Shown: positions 32,759 to 42,128, numbered from the stretch's first letter. The stretch: DNA of 64,000 nt from Parvibaculum sp. (GCA_017642695.1 JAEPQD010000002.1:682001-746000), one strand, 5' to 3'. Numbers and translations are program-made. Notes: generated from the sequence alone by a model not told the origin.

Positions 32759-35551
32759 ATGGGGAAGTCCACGATAAAGCGTATCGAGGATATGGTGTTC
32801 GGCGCGCGGGCAGTCATTCTGCTGCTTCTCGCCGCTGTCACCGTCGTTGCGGGCTATTATGCCACGCAACTCCGCCTGTCGACCGGCTTCGACAAGGTCC
32901 TGCCGCTGGAACACGAATATATAAAGACGTTCCAGGAATATCGTGACCAGATCTACGGCTCGAACAGCGTCATCATCGTTCTCGAGCCGAAAGAGGGTAC
33001 GATCTGGACGCCCGAGTTCTTCAAGACCTACCGGGGGCTGACGGACGACATCTTCTTCCTCCCCGGCGTGTCGCGCTCGACCGTCACGTCGCTGTGGACC
33101 TCCAATGTCAAGTTCATCGAGATCACCGAGTTCGGCGCCGGCGGCGAGGACGTCATCGACAGCCGCGTCGACCCGACCGCGCTGACGCCCGAGGAACTGG
33201 CGACGATCGAGGAGCACGTGGTGCGCGGCGGTTTCGTCGGACGGCTCGTTGCCAACGACTTCAAGGGTGCGATGGTCTGGGCGAACCTGCAGGACTACAA
33301 CCCTGCGACGGGCGAGTCGCTCGATTACTTCGACCTCGCGAACAAGCTCGAAACCGAGATCCGGGGCAAATATCAGAACGACGACTATACGGTCCGGATC
33401 ATCGGCTTCACAAAGGCGATGGGCGACATGGCGCAGGGCGCGCGAGCGGTCTTCACCTTCTTCGCGATTGCCTTCGTCCTGACCGCGCTGGCGCTCTATC
33501 TCTATTCGCGCTCGGTGTTGCTTACCGGCGCGACGTTGCTCGCATCGCTGACATCCGTTGTCTGGCAGTTCGGCGTCCTGAAATTTCTCGGATACGGCAT
33601 CGATCCGCTCGCGATCCTTGTGCCGTTCCTCGTCTTCGCCATCGGCGTCAGCCACGGCGTCCAGCAGATCAACCGCGTCACGGCGGCGATCAGCGTGGGT
33701 GCGACGAGCGAGCAGGCGGCACGTGCCGCGTTCACGGCGCTTCTCGGACCGGGCGCCATGGCGCTGACGGCGACGCTGATCGGCTTCGGCACACTCTATC
33801 TCGTGCCCATCGGTATGATCCAGGAACTCGCGATCGTCGCCTCCATTGGCGTCGGCTTCAAGATGGTGACGAACCTCATCATGCTGCCGCTGATCGTGAG
33901 CTACATCCCGTTCGGAGAGGGGTATGCGCGGCGCGCCGCCAAAGCGCGCGAGTTCCGGCTCCGGGTAATGGAGCGGCTCGGATATATCGCCAATCCCGCG
34001 ATCTCGGTCGCCGTGCTTTGCGTGGCGGGTGTGCTTTTCGTGCTGGCGTTCGCGGGGAGCCGCGACCTTCCCATCGGGGCGCTGCATGCGGGTGTGCCCG
34101 AGCTCAGGGAGGATTCACGCTACAATATCGACTCCCGCGCCATAACCGAGAGCTACTCCCTCGGCCTCAATATTCTGGTGGTGGCGGTGGAAGCGCCGGT
34201 CGACGCCTGCGTGGATTATCCGACGCTCGACTATCTGCACAAGTTTTCCTGGTACATGGAGAATGTTCCGGGCGTGCGGCATGTGACCTCGCTGCCCTCG
34301 TCAATCGCCTCGCTCAACGTGCTGTTCAACGAGGGCAACCTCAAATGGCACACCATTCCGAAGGCGCAGGAAGCGCTGGCGCAGGAACTGGCCGTCATGC
34401 CCGGCGTGCGTGCGCTCATGAACGACGATTGTACGCTGCTGCCGGCGATGATCTTCCTGGAGGATGCGCGGGCAACGACCATCGCGACCGCGGTCGATGC
34501 CGTGAAGACATTCCGGAATGAAAATCAGAAGGAAGATGTCACGCTGCGTCTCGCTGCCGGCAACATGGGCGTTCAGGCGGCGGTCAACGAAGTGGTGGAG
34601 CGTTCCGAACTGACGATGATGGTGCTCGTCTATGCCGTCGTCATCGTGCTTGTCGGTGTCGCCTTCCGAGATTTCCGGGCCGTCATCTCATGCTGTCTGC
34701 CGCTCGCTCTGGCAACCTTCCTCGGCTACTGGTTCATGGACGCGATGGGGATCGGGCTCACGCTCGCGACTCTGTCCGTGATGGTGCTCGCGGTCGGTAT
34801 CGGCATCGACTACGCGATCTACACCCACAATCGCATCCAGTATCATCTGGCATCGGCGCGCGACGTGACGGGAAGCGTAAGGGTGACGCTGCTCGAAACG
34901 GGCATGGCGACGGTCTTCACGGCGATCACGCTGGCGGTGGGCGTTTCGACATGGGCGTTTTCGCCGCTCAAGTTCCAGGCGGATATGGGGCTGTTGCTCG
35001 GCTTCATGTTCATGACCAACATGATCGTCGCGATTACCGTTCTGCCCGCCCTCGTTGTCGTGCTGAACAGAGTCTTCCCGCAGAAGCGGGAAGGGCATCT
35101 CGACAAGATCACGGGCAGGCTCAAGGGCGGTTCCACGTCCACCCGGACGGCGGCAACCCCCGAGACAAAGCGCCTGGCGGCGGCGGCGCTGCTCGTCGAG
35201 GCGGCGCAGCGCGACGACGAGTTCACAGGCGACGAACGAGCGACGATCATTCGCGTGATCGGCGAGAAGTTCGAGCTCTCCCCGGAAGATGCGGAAGCGC
35301 TGGTCGGCGTCGCCGAGCAGCGGCAGCGGCTGCCCTATGGCGAGTCGGTGTTCACGCATACGGTGGCGGGCAGCTTTACCGTCGAGGAACGCAAGGAAGT
35401 GCTTCACATGATCTGGGAGGTCGCGCTTGCCGACGGCCGGGTCGATTTCGTCGAGGATGTGATGATCGCGCGGCTTGCGGCGGAGATCGGTCTCGACAAG
35501 GCGACCTTCGACGCCATTCGCGCGGCGGTCGAAGCGAAACGCCAGGACTAG
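32759..35551 (+). CDS. RND/MMPL-type exporter fused to a TerB-like domain
   Basis: About 930 residues from the ATG at 32759, preceded by GGGGGGAGACGGGG. It has two MMPL/RND halves, each with one anchor helix, a periplasmic domain and about five to six helices (first half to about 430, second from about 440 to 780). The second contains the typical AVGIGIDYAIYTHNRIQYHL loop. The soluble C-terminus (about 805-925) has LLVEAAQRDDEFTGDERATI, EERKEVLHMIWEVALADGRVDFVEDVMI, which match the stand-alone TerB/DUF family of alphaproteobacteria. This fusion is unusual. It is monocistronic; a bidirectional terminator follows. Substrate unknown, possibly a lipid or hydrophobic compound. Confidence 0.85.
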   Translation: MGKSTIKRIEDMVFGARAVILLLLAAVTVVAGYYATQLRLSTGFDKVLPLEHEYIKTFQEYRDQIYGSNSVIIVLEPKEGTIWTPEFFKTYRGLTDDIFFLPGVSRSTVTSLWTSNVKFIEITEFGAGGEDVIDSRVDPTALTPEELATIEEHVVRGGFVGRLVANDFKGAMVWANLQDYNPATGESLDYFDLANKLETEIRGKYQNDDYTVRIIGFTKAMGDMAQGARAVFTFFAIAFVLTALALYLYSRSVLLTGATLLASLTSVVWQFGVLKFLGYGIDPLAILVPFLVFAIGVSHGVQQINRVTAAISVGATSEQAARAAFTALLGPGAMALTATLIGFGTLYLVPIGMIQELAIVASIGVGFKMVTNLIMLPLIVSYIPFGEGYARRAAKAREFRLRVMERLGYIANPAISVAVLCVAGVLFVLAFAGSRDLPIGALHAGVPELREDSRYNIDSRAITESYSLGLNILVVAVEAPVDACVDYPTLDYLHKFSWYMENVPGVRHVTSLPSSIASLNVLFNEGNLKWHTIPKAQEALAQELAVMPGVRALMNDDCTLLPAMIFLEDARATTIATAVDAVKTFRNENQKEDVTLRLAAGNMGVQAAVNEVVERSELTMMVLVYAVVIVLVGVAFRDFRAVISCCLPLALATFLGYWFMDAMGIGLTLATLSVMVLAVGIGIDYAIYTHNRIQYHLASARDVTGSVRVTLLETGMATVFTAITLAVGVSTWAFSPLKFQADMGLLLGFMFMTNMIVAITVLPALVVVLNRVFPQKREGHLDKITGRLKGGSTSTRTAATPETKRLAAAALLVEAAQRDDEFTGDERATIIRVIGEKFELSPEDAEALVGVAEQRQRLPYGESVFTHTVAGSFTVEERKEVLHMIWEVALADGRVDFVEDVMIARLAAEIGLDKATFDAIRAAVEAKRQD

Positions 35552-35564
35552 TTGCCGCAAACGA

Positions 35565-35593
35565 GAAACGCGGCCCTTTCGGGGCCGCGTTTC
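35565..35593. terminator. Bidirectional terminator between RND gene and flgH
   Basis: GAAACGCGGCCC / GGGCCGCGTTTC, 12-bp stem. A-run and T-run lie in the arms, so it can end both the plus-strand RND transcript and the minus-strand flgF-flgH transcript. Confidence 0.85.
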
Positions 35594-35615
35594 CGCCTTG
35601 CCGTGACGGTTCTCC

Positions 35616-36353
35616 TCAGAAGGGCATCACGATGTCGAAGAGCTGCTGGCCGTAGCGCGGCTGCTGCACGTCGCTGATCTGGCCTTCGCCGCCATAGGAG
35701 ATGCGGGCTTCGGCGATCTGCGCGTGCTGAATGGTGTTGATGCTCGAAATGTCTTCCGGCCGCACGATGCCCGTGACGAGAAGGTCGCGGACCTCGTAGT
35801 TGACGCGAACCTGCTGGCGGCCGGCGATCACCATGTTGCCGTTGGGCAGAACGTCAGTGACGACGGCGGCGATGGTGAGTTCCACCTGCTCCTTGCGGTC
35901 GACCGACCCGGCACCGGCGCTGGAGCTCGTGCTTTCGAGATCGGCGAGGCTGGTGTTGTCGACGGCCCCCGGGAAGACCTTGCCGAGATAGGATTCGTAA
36001 CCGAAGAGATTGTCCACGCCGGCGTTCTCGGCGTTCGAGCGGCTGCGCTTCGTGGTGTTGTCGACCTTGGCGCTGTCGGTGATGTCGATGAGCACCGTCA
36101 GAATGTCACCGACGCGGGCGGCGCGCTGGTCGCGGAAGAAGGCGCGCGACCCCGAGCGCCAGAGCGAATTCGGCTGATAGACGACCTGCTCCGGCTGCGG
36201 CATCGGCATGACGACCGACGGCCGTTCCGTGCCGATGGGCGCGAGATCGGGCGCCTTGCCGATATTGGAAATGCGGTCGGCGGCGTTGCAACCGGCAAGC
36301 GCGGCAGCGATAAGCGCGATCGAGACGAGGCGGGAAACTTTACCGGCAAACAT
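35616..36353 (-). CDS. flgH: Flagellar L-ring protein FlgH
   Basis: About 245 residues. Lipoprotein signal with lipobox ALAGC (Cys at about 22), then SLWRSGSRAFFRDQRAARVGDILTVLIDITDSAKVDNTT and the C-terminal VRPEDISSINTIQHAQIAEARISYGGEG, all typical of FlgH. FlgH is the outer-membrane L ring. It is last in flgF-flgG-flgA-flgH. Confidence 0.95.
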   Translation of the reverse strand: MFAGKVSRLVSIALIAAALAGCNAADRISNIGKAPDLAPIGTERPSVVMPMPQPEQVVYQPNSLWRSGSRAFFRDQRAARVGDILTVLIDITDSAKVDNTTKRSRSNAENAGVDNLFGYESYLGKVFPGAVDNTSLADLESTSSSAGAGSVDRKEQVELTIAAVVTDVLPNGNMVIAGRQQVRVNYEVRDLLVTGIVRPEDISSINTIQHAQIAEARISYGGEGQISDVQQPRYGQQLFDIVMPF

Positions 36354-36382
36354 GGGTTCGGCCTTTTCGGTCTGATTGTTCG

Positions 36383-37372
36383 TTACGAGTTGCTGGCGGC
36401 GCGCGCGAGATGCGCAGCGCGGGCGGCGCCGGGCGCATCGACACGGATCATGTTCGGCCCCTCGATCACGCCCTGGATCGTGCGGTTGGAGCGGATGTTG
36501 AGCACATTGACGACGTCGCCAACCGCGCCGCTCTCAAGCGCCCGTCCACGCGCGATGAGCGTCAGAGCGCCGGACGTGAGGAGCATGTCGACCTGCGCAC
36601 CCTTTTCGACGACGAGCGGCGGCGTCATGTCGGAGACGCGCATCGGCTCGCCTGCGCGGGCGGGTTGGCGCGGGGACATGCCGAGAAGGCCATCCAGCGA
36701 AGTGATGACGTTCTGACCGATGCGGTTCGCGGGCAGGCGCACCCAGTCGATATCGCTCTGGCGGACGACGTCACCCGGCTGCATGTCGCGGACGAGAACG
36801 GGCACCTCGGCGACCGGATAGGCGCGGCCGGTGACGCGGTGAAGCGGGCTCAGCACATCGCCGGCGGGCGCACGCAGGATTGCCGTGAACGACCCGTTGC
36901 GGCGATTGAAGGCAAGCTGTTCGACATTGACGGTGAGGTCGGCGCCGTCGGCGACCTGAATGCCGGCCATGCCGTTGGTGAAGTCGACCTGAAGCGTCGA
37001 GGCGGACGGCATGGCGGAAGATTGCGCGGAGATTGCCGCGGCGATGGCGCCGGCGACGTCTTCATCCGGTACGGGTGTGCCGCTGCGGGCGACGACGACA
37101 TGGCTGAGGCCCGCGTCGTTGCGCCAGTCGATGCCGTTGCGCCGTGCGGCGAGCGAAACGCGCGAGACGGAAATCTCGGAGCGGACCCCGGGGGCGGGTG
37201 CGTTCGCGACGACGACGCCGGCGGCGGATCCCGCATCGTCGAAGAGATCGCCGAGTGTGACGGCTGTGCCTGTCACGGTAACGGCGGGACGGAGCTCGGC
37301 TGCGCCGGCGGCGCAGGCGAGGCCCGCGGCGGCGGCGAGCGTGGCGAGGAAGGTGGCGGTACGCGCGTACAT
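36383..37372 (-). CDS. flgA: P-ring assembly chaperone FlgA
   Basis: About 329 residues from an ATG at 37372, with GGTGA 5 nt upstream; a GTG at 37381 is an alternative. A signal peptide (FLATLAAAAGLACAAGA) precedes RPAVTVTGTAVTLGDLFDDAG, and the C-terminal SAF-like region has VPVLVRDMQPGDVVRQSDIDWVRLP and GALTLIARGRALESGAVGDVV. FlgA is the periplasmic chaperone that helps FlgI form the P ring. It is 12 bp after flgG on the minus strand, in the flgF-flgG-flgA-flgH operon. Confidence 0.93.
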   Translation of the reverse strand: MYARTATFLATLAAAAGLACAAGAAELRPAVTVTGTAVTLGDLFDDAGSAAGVVVANAPAPGVRSEISVSRVSLAARRNGIDWRNDAGLSHVVVARSGTPVPDEDVAGAIAAAISAQSSAMPSASTLQVDFTNGMAGIQVADGADLTVNVEQLAFNRRNGSFTAILRAPAGDVLSPLHRVTGRAYPVAEVPVLVRDMQPGDVVRQSDIDWVRLPANRIGQNVITSLDGLLGMSPRQPARAGEPMRVSDMTPPLVVEKGAQVDMLLTSGALTLIARGRALESGAVGDVVNVLNIRSNRTIQGVIEGPNMIRVDAPGAARAAHLARAASNS

Positions 37373-37384
37373 GAGTTTCACCGC

Positions 37385-38170
37385 TTACTTAATGTTCGAG
37401 GTAACGGACATCATCTCGTCGGAGGCCGTGATGACCTTGGCGTTCATCTCGTAGGCCCGCTGGGCGGTGATGAGCGACGTGATTTCGCTCACCGCGTTCA
37501 CGTTCGAGGTTTCGAGAAAGCCCTGAAGAACGCTGCCGATACCGTTGTTGGCGGGGATGCCGACGGTCGGCGCGCCGCTGGCGGCCGTTTCGGCGAAGAG
37601 ATTGTCGCCGAGCGGATCGAGACCGGCATCGTTGGAGAAGGTGGTGAGCTCCATCTGGCCGACGACCTGCGCATCGGTCTGACCCGGGATCATCACCTGC
37701 ACTTGGCCGTCCCGGCTGATGGTGATGTCGGTGGCTTCCGGCGGAATGTTGATACCGGGGGCGAGCGTGTAACCATCCGCCGTCACGAGCTGGCCGTCCG
37801 GGCTGATCTGGAAGGAACCGGCTCGGGTATAGGCGTCCTCGCCGCTCGGCAGTTCGACGCGGAAGTAGCCGCGGCCCTGAATGGCGACGTCGAGCTTGTT
37901 CTCGGTATTGTCCATGTTGCCCTGGGTCATGATGCGGTTGACCGAGGCCGTCTTGACGCCGAGACCGACCTGAACGCCGGCCGGCACGATGGTGCCCGCG
38001 TCCGACGAGTTGGTGCCGACGCGGCGAAGGTTCTGGTAGAGCAGGTCCTGAAACTCGGCGCGCTGGCGCTTGAAGCCCGACGTGCTCATGTTGGCGATAT
38101 TGTTCGAAATCACCTCGACGTTGAGCTGCTGGGCCATCATGCCGGTGGCGGCGATGCTGAGCGACTGCAT
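37385..38170 (-). CDS. flgG: Distal rod protein FlgG
   Basis: About 261 residues. MQSLSIAATGMMAQQLNVEVISNNIANMSTSGFKRQRAEFQDLLYQ is the FlgG opening, with the axial NNIAN motif, and SEITSLITAQRAYEMNAKVITASDEMM is its C-terminal coil. FlgG forms the distal rod that passes through the P and L rings. It lies 44 bp after flgF. Confidence 0.96.
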   Translation of the reverse strand: MQSLSIAATGMMAQQLNVEVISNNIANMSTSGFKRQRAEFQDLLYQNLRRVGTNSSDAGTIVPAGVQVGLGVKTASVNRIMTQGNMDNTENKLDVAIQGRGYFRVELPSGEDAYTRAGSFQISPDGQLVTADGYTLAPGINIPPEATDITISRDGQVQVMIPGQTDAQVVGQMELTTFSNDAGLDPLGDNLFAETAASGAPTVGIPANNGIGSVLQGFLETSNVNAVSEITSLITAQRAYEMNAKVITASDEMMSVTSNIK

Positions 38171-38214
38171 GGGTGTTCTTCCTTACTCTGCTTTTCCTGC
38201 GGGATGCGCGGCGG

Positions 38215-38946
38215 TTAGGCCGGTGTCCCGAGTTCCTGAATGGCCTGGCGGCGCATCTGGTCCGCCTGGTCGACAAGTTTCTGCGCGCTTGCATAGGAGC
38301 GCATGACATCGATCATGTTGGTCATCTCGATGATGGGCTGCACGTTGGATCCTTCGAGTGCGCCCTGGACGAGACGGGTGTTCTCCGCCGGAAGCTCCGG
38401 CTGCTCGGTGTCGAGAAGCGAATTGCCGACGGTCTGCATTGCCTGGGGATTGTCGAAGGTGATGATGGCGAGCTTGCCGCGCTGACCCTGATCGGAAGAG
38501 ATGGTGCCGTCGCGGGCAATGGTGATGCCGGTTTCGTCGTTGGCGAAGGTGATGGCAGCGCCGGCATCCGTGAGGACGGGGTTTCCCGCGGAGGTGACGA
38601 GCTGGCCTTCGGCATTCAGGCTGAAGTTGCCGTTGCGTGTGTAGAGAACGCCGGTTTCCGTTTCGACGCGAAAGAAGCCCTCTCCAGCGATGGCGACGTC
38701 GAAGGGGTTTCCGGTCGTCTGGAGCGCGCCGTCGCGCATGTCGCGGTGCTGGCCGACGTCCTGGACGAAGGTGATCTGCTTGTCGATGCTCTGTTCGGAA
38801 GCGTCCGGCATGAGGTACTGCTCGAACAGCATCGCTTCCGACTTGTAGGCGGTCGTGTTCATGTTCGCGAGATTGTTCGCGATGGTCGCCATGTCGCGCG
38901 TCATCGCCATCTGGCGCGAGAGACCTATGAGCAGTGCATTTTCCAT
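38215..38946 (-). CDS. flgF: Proximal rod protein FlgF
   Basis: About 243 residues. MENALLIGLSRQMAMTRDMATIANNLANMNTTAYKSEAMLFEQYL is the FlgF signature; the C-terminus has QGALEGSNVQPIIEMTNMIDVMRSY. FlgF is part of the proximal rod. It is the first gene of flgF-flgG-flgA-flgH with a sigma-54 element 56 bp upstream (39002-39016). Confidence 0.95.
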   Translation of the reverse strand: MENALLIGLSRQMAMTRDMATIANNLANMNTTAYKSEAMLFEQYLMPDASEQSIDKQITFVQDVGQHRDMRDGALQTTGNPFDVAIAGEGFFRVETETGVLYTRNGNFSLNAEGQLVTSAGNPVLTDAGAAITFANDETGITIARDGTISSDQGQRGKLAIITFDNPQAMQTVGNSLLDTEQPELPAENTRLVQGALEGSNVQPIIEMTNMIDVMRSYASAQKLVDQADQMRRQAIQELGTPA

Positions 38947-39279
38947 GTCGGGCCCGGCGGTTTTGTCCGTTCGGCGCAGCTGTCGCGCCGCACAGTCATG
39001 TGCAGGGCCTGTGCCAGAGGGAAATGTGAGTCAAATCAATGGCTTGGGGCTTGGCGGCAGGGCGGAAGGGGCTTCTTCGGGCAGGCTTTACCGGGCAGTT
39101 TCTGCCGCATCCGGCCCGGCCCCTTCGCGCCGGGCGAGGGAGCGTGCCAGAAGAGTCTAAAGACAATTCAGCCCAGCGCGTTTCCGCCAACGCTTCGTTA
39201 ACCAACGTCGGCGAGTATCCGGGTGTAGTGCATGTGATGGCGCGGGGTGCGCCGTCGCGAACCGGTGGGGCGAAACGAA
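38947..39279. other. Divergent promoter region flgF / fliL
   Basis: 333 bp without a gene. It holds the sigma-54 element of flgF near the left end. On the fliL side there is a TTAACC (39198-39203) with a poor partner half, so the fliL promoter is not securely located. Confidence 0.55.
39002..39016 (-). promoter_or_regulatory. Sigma-54 promoter of the flgF operon
   Basis: On the minus strand TGGCACAGGCCCTGC, two mismatches to TGGCACG-N4-TTGC with exact GG/GC spacing, 56 bp upstream of flgF. Confidence 0.8.
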
Positions 39280-39783
39280 ATGGCTGCAGTCGACGCCGAC
39301 ATCTCGGAAGAAGAGGCTGGCGAAGAGCCGGCACCCGCAAAGCGCAGGCTCGCGGGCAAGGTACTCGTTCTCTACGTGGTGCTGCCGCTGCTGCTGATCG
39401 GCGGCGCGGGAGCCGGTGTCTACATGTCCGGTATTCTGGGCGGGGGCGAGGCCGAAGAGGAGACCGCCAAGGTTGTCGTCGAGCCCGTCTTCTACGATAT
39501 GCCGGACTTCCTGGTGAATCTTTCGGGGCCGCCGCCACAGCACTATCTGAAGATGCGCGTTGCGCTGCAGCTTGCAGACAAGGAATCCGTGCCGCGCCTC
39601 GAAGCGGAGATGCCTCGTATTCTCGACGGCTTCCAGACCTTTCTGCGAGAGCTTCGGCCCGAGGATCTCGAGGGATCGCAGGGCATGCTCAACCTCAAGG
39701 AAGAGCTGATGCGGCGCCTTTTGCTCGCGACGCAGGAGCCGATCGTGAAAGACGTGCTCTTCAAGGAAATCATCGTTCAGTAA
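39280..39783 (+). CDS. fliL: Flagellar basal-body-associated protein FliL
   Basis: About 167 residues from the ATG at 39280; an upstream in-frame start at 39247 has no family support. One membrane helix (VLVLYVVLPLLLIGGAGAGVYMSG), then a periplasmic domain with FYDMPDFLVNLSGPPPQHYLKMRVALQL and a C-terminal LLATQEPIVKDVLFKEIIVQ, matching FliL. FliL supports stator function and torque. It leads a plus-strand run fliL-fliM-DUF6468-motE. Confidence 0.9.
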   Translation: MAAVDADISEEEAGEEPAPAKRRLAGKVLVLYVVLPLLLIGGAGAGVYMSGILGGGEAEEETAKVVVEPVFYDMPDFLVNLSGPPPQHYLKMRVALQLADKESVPRLEAEMPRILDGFQTFLRELRPEDLEGSQGMLNLKEELMRRLLLATQEPIVKDVLFKEIIVQ

Positions 39784-39808
39784 CAGCTTCAGTCGCAGAC
39801 AGGTTTTC

Positions 39809-40900
39809 ATGACCGCCGCCGATACCGAAGAACAGACCAATGAGGCGCTCGCAGCCGCGACAGAGGCTGCGTCCAAGGCGCCGGAGCGCGTGCTCAACCA
39901 GGACGAAATCGACAGCCTTCTCGGCTTCGAGGTCGATGAGGAGGCCGCGCCCGAGCGGCATGGCATCGACGCCATCGTGAATTCCGCGCTCGTCTCCTAC
40001 GAGCGCCTGCCGATGCTCGAAATCGTGTTCGACAGGCTGGTGCGCCTGATGACGGTTTCGCTCAGAAACTTCACCTCCGACAACGTCGAAGTGTCACTCG
40101 ACAATGTCTCGTCGATCCGCTTCGGCGACTACCTCAATTCCATTCCGCTGCCCGCCATTCTTGCGGTTTTCCGCGCGAAGCAGTGGGACAATTACGGCAT
40201 GTTCACGGTCGACTCGAACCTGATCTATTCGATCGTCGACGTGCTGCTCGGTGGGCGGCGCGGCACGGCCGCGATGCGGATCGAGGGCCGTCCCTATACC
40301 ACCATCGAACTCAACCTCGTACAGCGCATGATCGAAGTGGTGCTTCAGGACGTGCAGGCGGCGTTCGAGCCGCTGTCGCCGGTAACGCTCGAACTCGACC
40401 GGATGGAAACCAATCCGCGCTTCGCCGCGATCGCGCGTCCGGCGAATGCCGCGATCCTGGTCAAGCTGCGCGTCGACATGGAAGACCGTGGCGGACGCAT
40501 CGAGATGATGCTGCCCTACGCGACGCTCGAACCGATCCGCGAACTGCTTCTGCAGATGTTCATGGGCGAGAAGTTCGGACGCGACTCGATCTGGGAAAGT
40601 CATCTCGCGACCGAACTCTGGTCGACCAAGGTGCCGCTCGAAGCGGTGCTGGACGAACAGAAGCTGACGCTGCGCGACGTGATGCAGTTCGAGGCCGGAC
40701 AGACGCTGATGCTGAATAATGGTCCGGACGGGACGATCGATCTTCGCTGCGGCGGTATCCCGCTCGGCAAGGGCCGGATGGGCCGCGTGGGCAATCATGT
40801 CGCCGTGCGCGTGGAGCACGGCATCCGTCATGCCAGGCGCACGGCAATTGCCGAACCGCTGGCCGCGACGGACATCAAACCTTCAGGAGCGGGGAAATGA
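39809..40900 (+). CDS. fliM: Flagellar motor switch protein FliM
   Basis: About 363 residues. The N-terminal LNQDEIDSLLGF motif is the CheY-P binding site. The core (IVFDRLVRLMTVSLRNFTSDNVEVSLDNVSSIRFGDYLNS) and C-terminal SpoA-like part (VLDEQKLTLRDVMQFEAGQTLML) are typical FliM. FliM is part of the C ring and sets rotation direction. fliN and fliG are not in the window. The stop overlaps the start of the next gene (ATGA). Confidence 0.95.
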   Translation: MTAADTEEQTNEALAAATEAASKAPERVLNQDEIDSLLGFEVDEEAAPERHGIDAIVNSALVSYERLPMLEIVFDRLVRLMTVSLRNFTSDNVEVSLDNVSSIRFGDYLNSIPLPAILAVFRAKQWDNYGMFTVDSNLIYSIVDVLLGGRRGTAAMRIEGRPYTTIELNLVQRMIEVVLQDVQAAFEPLSPVTLELDRMETNPRFAAIARPANAAILVKLRVDMEDRGGRIEMMLPYATLEPIRELLLQMFMGEKFGRDSIWESHLATELWSTKVPLEAVLDEQKLTLRDVMQFEAGQTLMLNNGPDGTIDLRCGGIPLGKGRMGRVGNHVAVRVEHGIRHARRTAIAEPLAATDIKPSGAGK

Positions 40901-41361
40901 CGCTGCTTTCCGGCTTGCCGTTCGATGTTTTTCTCGAGATCGTCGTCTGCGTGTTTCTTGCGGCGACCATCGCCTATTGCGCGATGCTGGACCGCCGGCT
41001 CCGGGCGATGCGTTCGGGCCAGGACGGCTTGCGTGAGCTTGTCGGCGAACTGAACACAGCAACGCAGCGCGCCGTTTCGGCCATCGATGGGCTGAAGCAG
41101 GCGAGCGAGGCGACGAACGAGGAACTGGGCGAGCGGGTGCGAACCGCCCGGACGCTCGCGGACGAACTTTCGTTGATGGTGGAAGCGGGCAACAGCATTG
41201 CGGATAAGCTTGGCCGGACGGAGCGTCCGTCGGCGCCGCGGACGCCCGTTCAGGCAGCCGCTCCGCGCTCCACGCCACAGGCGCCTTCGCCTCGCGATGC
41301 TGCCGTGGCCGCGCGTGCCGCCAACCAGCTTCTTGAAGCTCTGAAAAAGAAGGCCCGCTGA
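40897..41361 (+). CDS. DUF6468 membrane protein of the fliL-fliM operon
   Basis: About 154 residues. One N-terminal helix (FDVFLEIVVCVFLAATIAYCAML) is followed by a basic/helical segment DRRLRAMRSGQDGLRELVGELNTATQRAVSAIDGLKQ and a Pro/Ala-rich tail, the pattern of DUF6468. In alphaproteobacteria this family is found between fliM and motE, so a role in motor or stator assembly is inferred. It overlaps fliM by 4 bp. No biochemical role is known to me. Confidence 0.8.
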   Translation: MTLLSGLPFDVFLEIVVCVFLAATIAYCAMLDRRLRAMRSGQDGLRELVGELNTATQRAVSAIDGLKQASEATNEELGERVRTARTLADELSLMVEAGNSIADKLGRTERPSAPRTPVQAAAPRSTPQAPSPRDAAVAARAANQLLEALKKKAR

Positions 41362-41384
41362 TTTTCCGGGACAGGTCGCCACAA

Positions 41385-42128
41385 ATGTTCAACCGCCTCC
41401 GTCTTCTTCCGACCGTCATGCTGTGCGCGGCACTGCTGCTGGCACTGAAGCTCGCTGACATCGCTTCGGGCGGTGCCGCGATATCGCCGGCACAAGCGAG
41501 CGCGTCCAAGGCGATCGAAGAAGAAGCGCCCGAAGCGGAGACAGACCACGACAAGACCGCGGCTGACTCCGAAAGCGGGGGGCGCACAGAGGGCGATGCA
41601 GTTGTTTCCGTTGAACCGGCGATGTCCGAAGAGGAAGCTGCCGCACCGATCAGCAAGTCGGAGATGACCGTGCTTGAAAGCCTGTCGGAGCGCCGCAAGG
41701 AGCTCGCGACACGCGCCGAAGCGCTCGACACGCGCGAGCGGCTTCTCGCCGCTGCCGAAAAGCGGGTCGAGGACCGGATCGCGGAACTGAAGGAAATCGA
41801 AGCCCGCATCAATGCGCGGATCGGCGAGCAGGATGCCGAGAACGAGGCGCGGCTGGCCGGTCTCGTCGCGATGTACGAGACGATGAAGCCCAAGGATGCC
41901 GCGCGGATTTTCGAGCGGCTCGACATGGGTGTGCTGCTTGATGTCGTGAAGCGCATGCAGCCGCGCAAGATGGCCGCCGTGATGGCCGCCATGGATCCCG
42001 TTACGGCACAGGATCTCACCGTCGAACTTGCTCTTGGAGAGCAGTTCGATACCGAAACCGTGCCGGCGGCCGAGACACCCGAAACGGCACCGGCTGCGAC
42101 ACTTCGTTCGAGCGAAAAAGCCAGTTAA
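41385..42128 (+). CDS. motE: MotE-like flagellar protein
   Basis: About 247 residues. An N-terminal helix (LLPTVMLCAALLLALKLADIAS) precedes an acidic region and a coiled coil (ERRKELATRAEALDTRERLLAAAEKRVEDRIAELKEIEARI), then an MgtE_N-type domain (YETMKPKDAARIFERLDMGVLLDVVKRMQPRKMAAVMAAMD). In Rhizobiales MotE is a periplasmic chaperone for MotC. Here the next gene encodes a large TPR protein rather than a classical MotC. The coiled coil suggests oligomerisation in the periplasm. Confidence 0.83.
   Translation: MFNRLRLLPTVMLCAALLLALKLADIASGGAAISPAQASASKAIEEEAPEAETDHDKTAADSESGGRTEGDAVVSVEPAMSEEEAAAPISKSEMTVLESLSERRKELATRAEALDTRERLLAAAEKRVEDRIAELKEIEARINARIGEQDAENEARLAGLVAMYETMKPKDAARIFERLDMGVLLDVVKRMQPRKMAAVMAAMDPVTAQDLTVELALGEQFDTETVPAAETPETAPAATLRSSEKAS

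Noticed and set aside
39040..39054. TGGCTTGGGGCTTGG on the plus strand as a sigma-54 promoter for fliL
   Set aside because: The -12 GC pair reads GG, two further consensus bases differ, and it lies about 225 bp from fliL.
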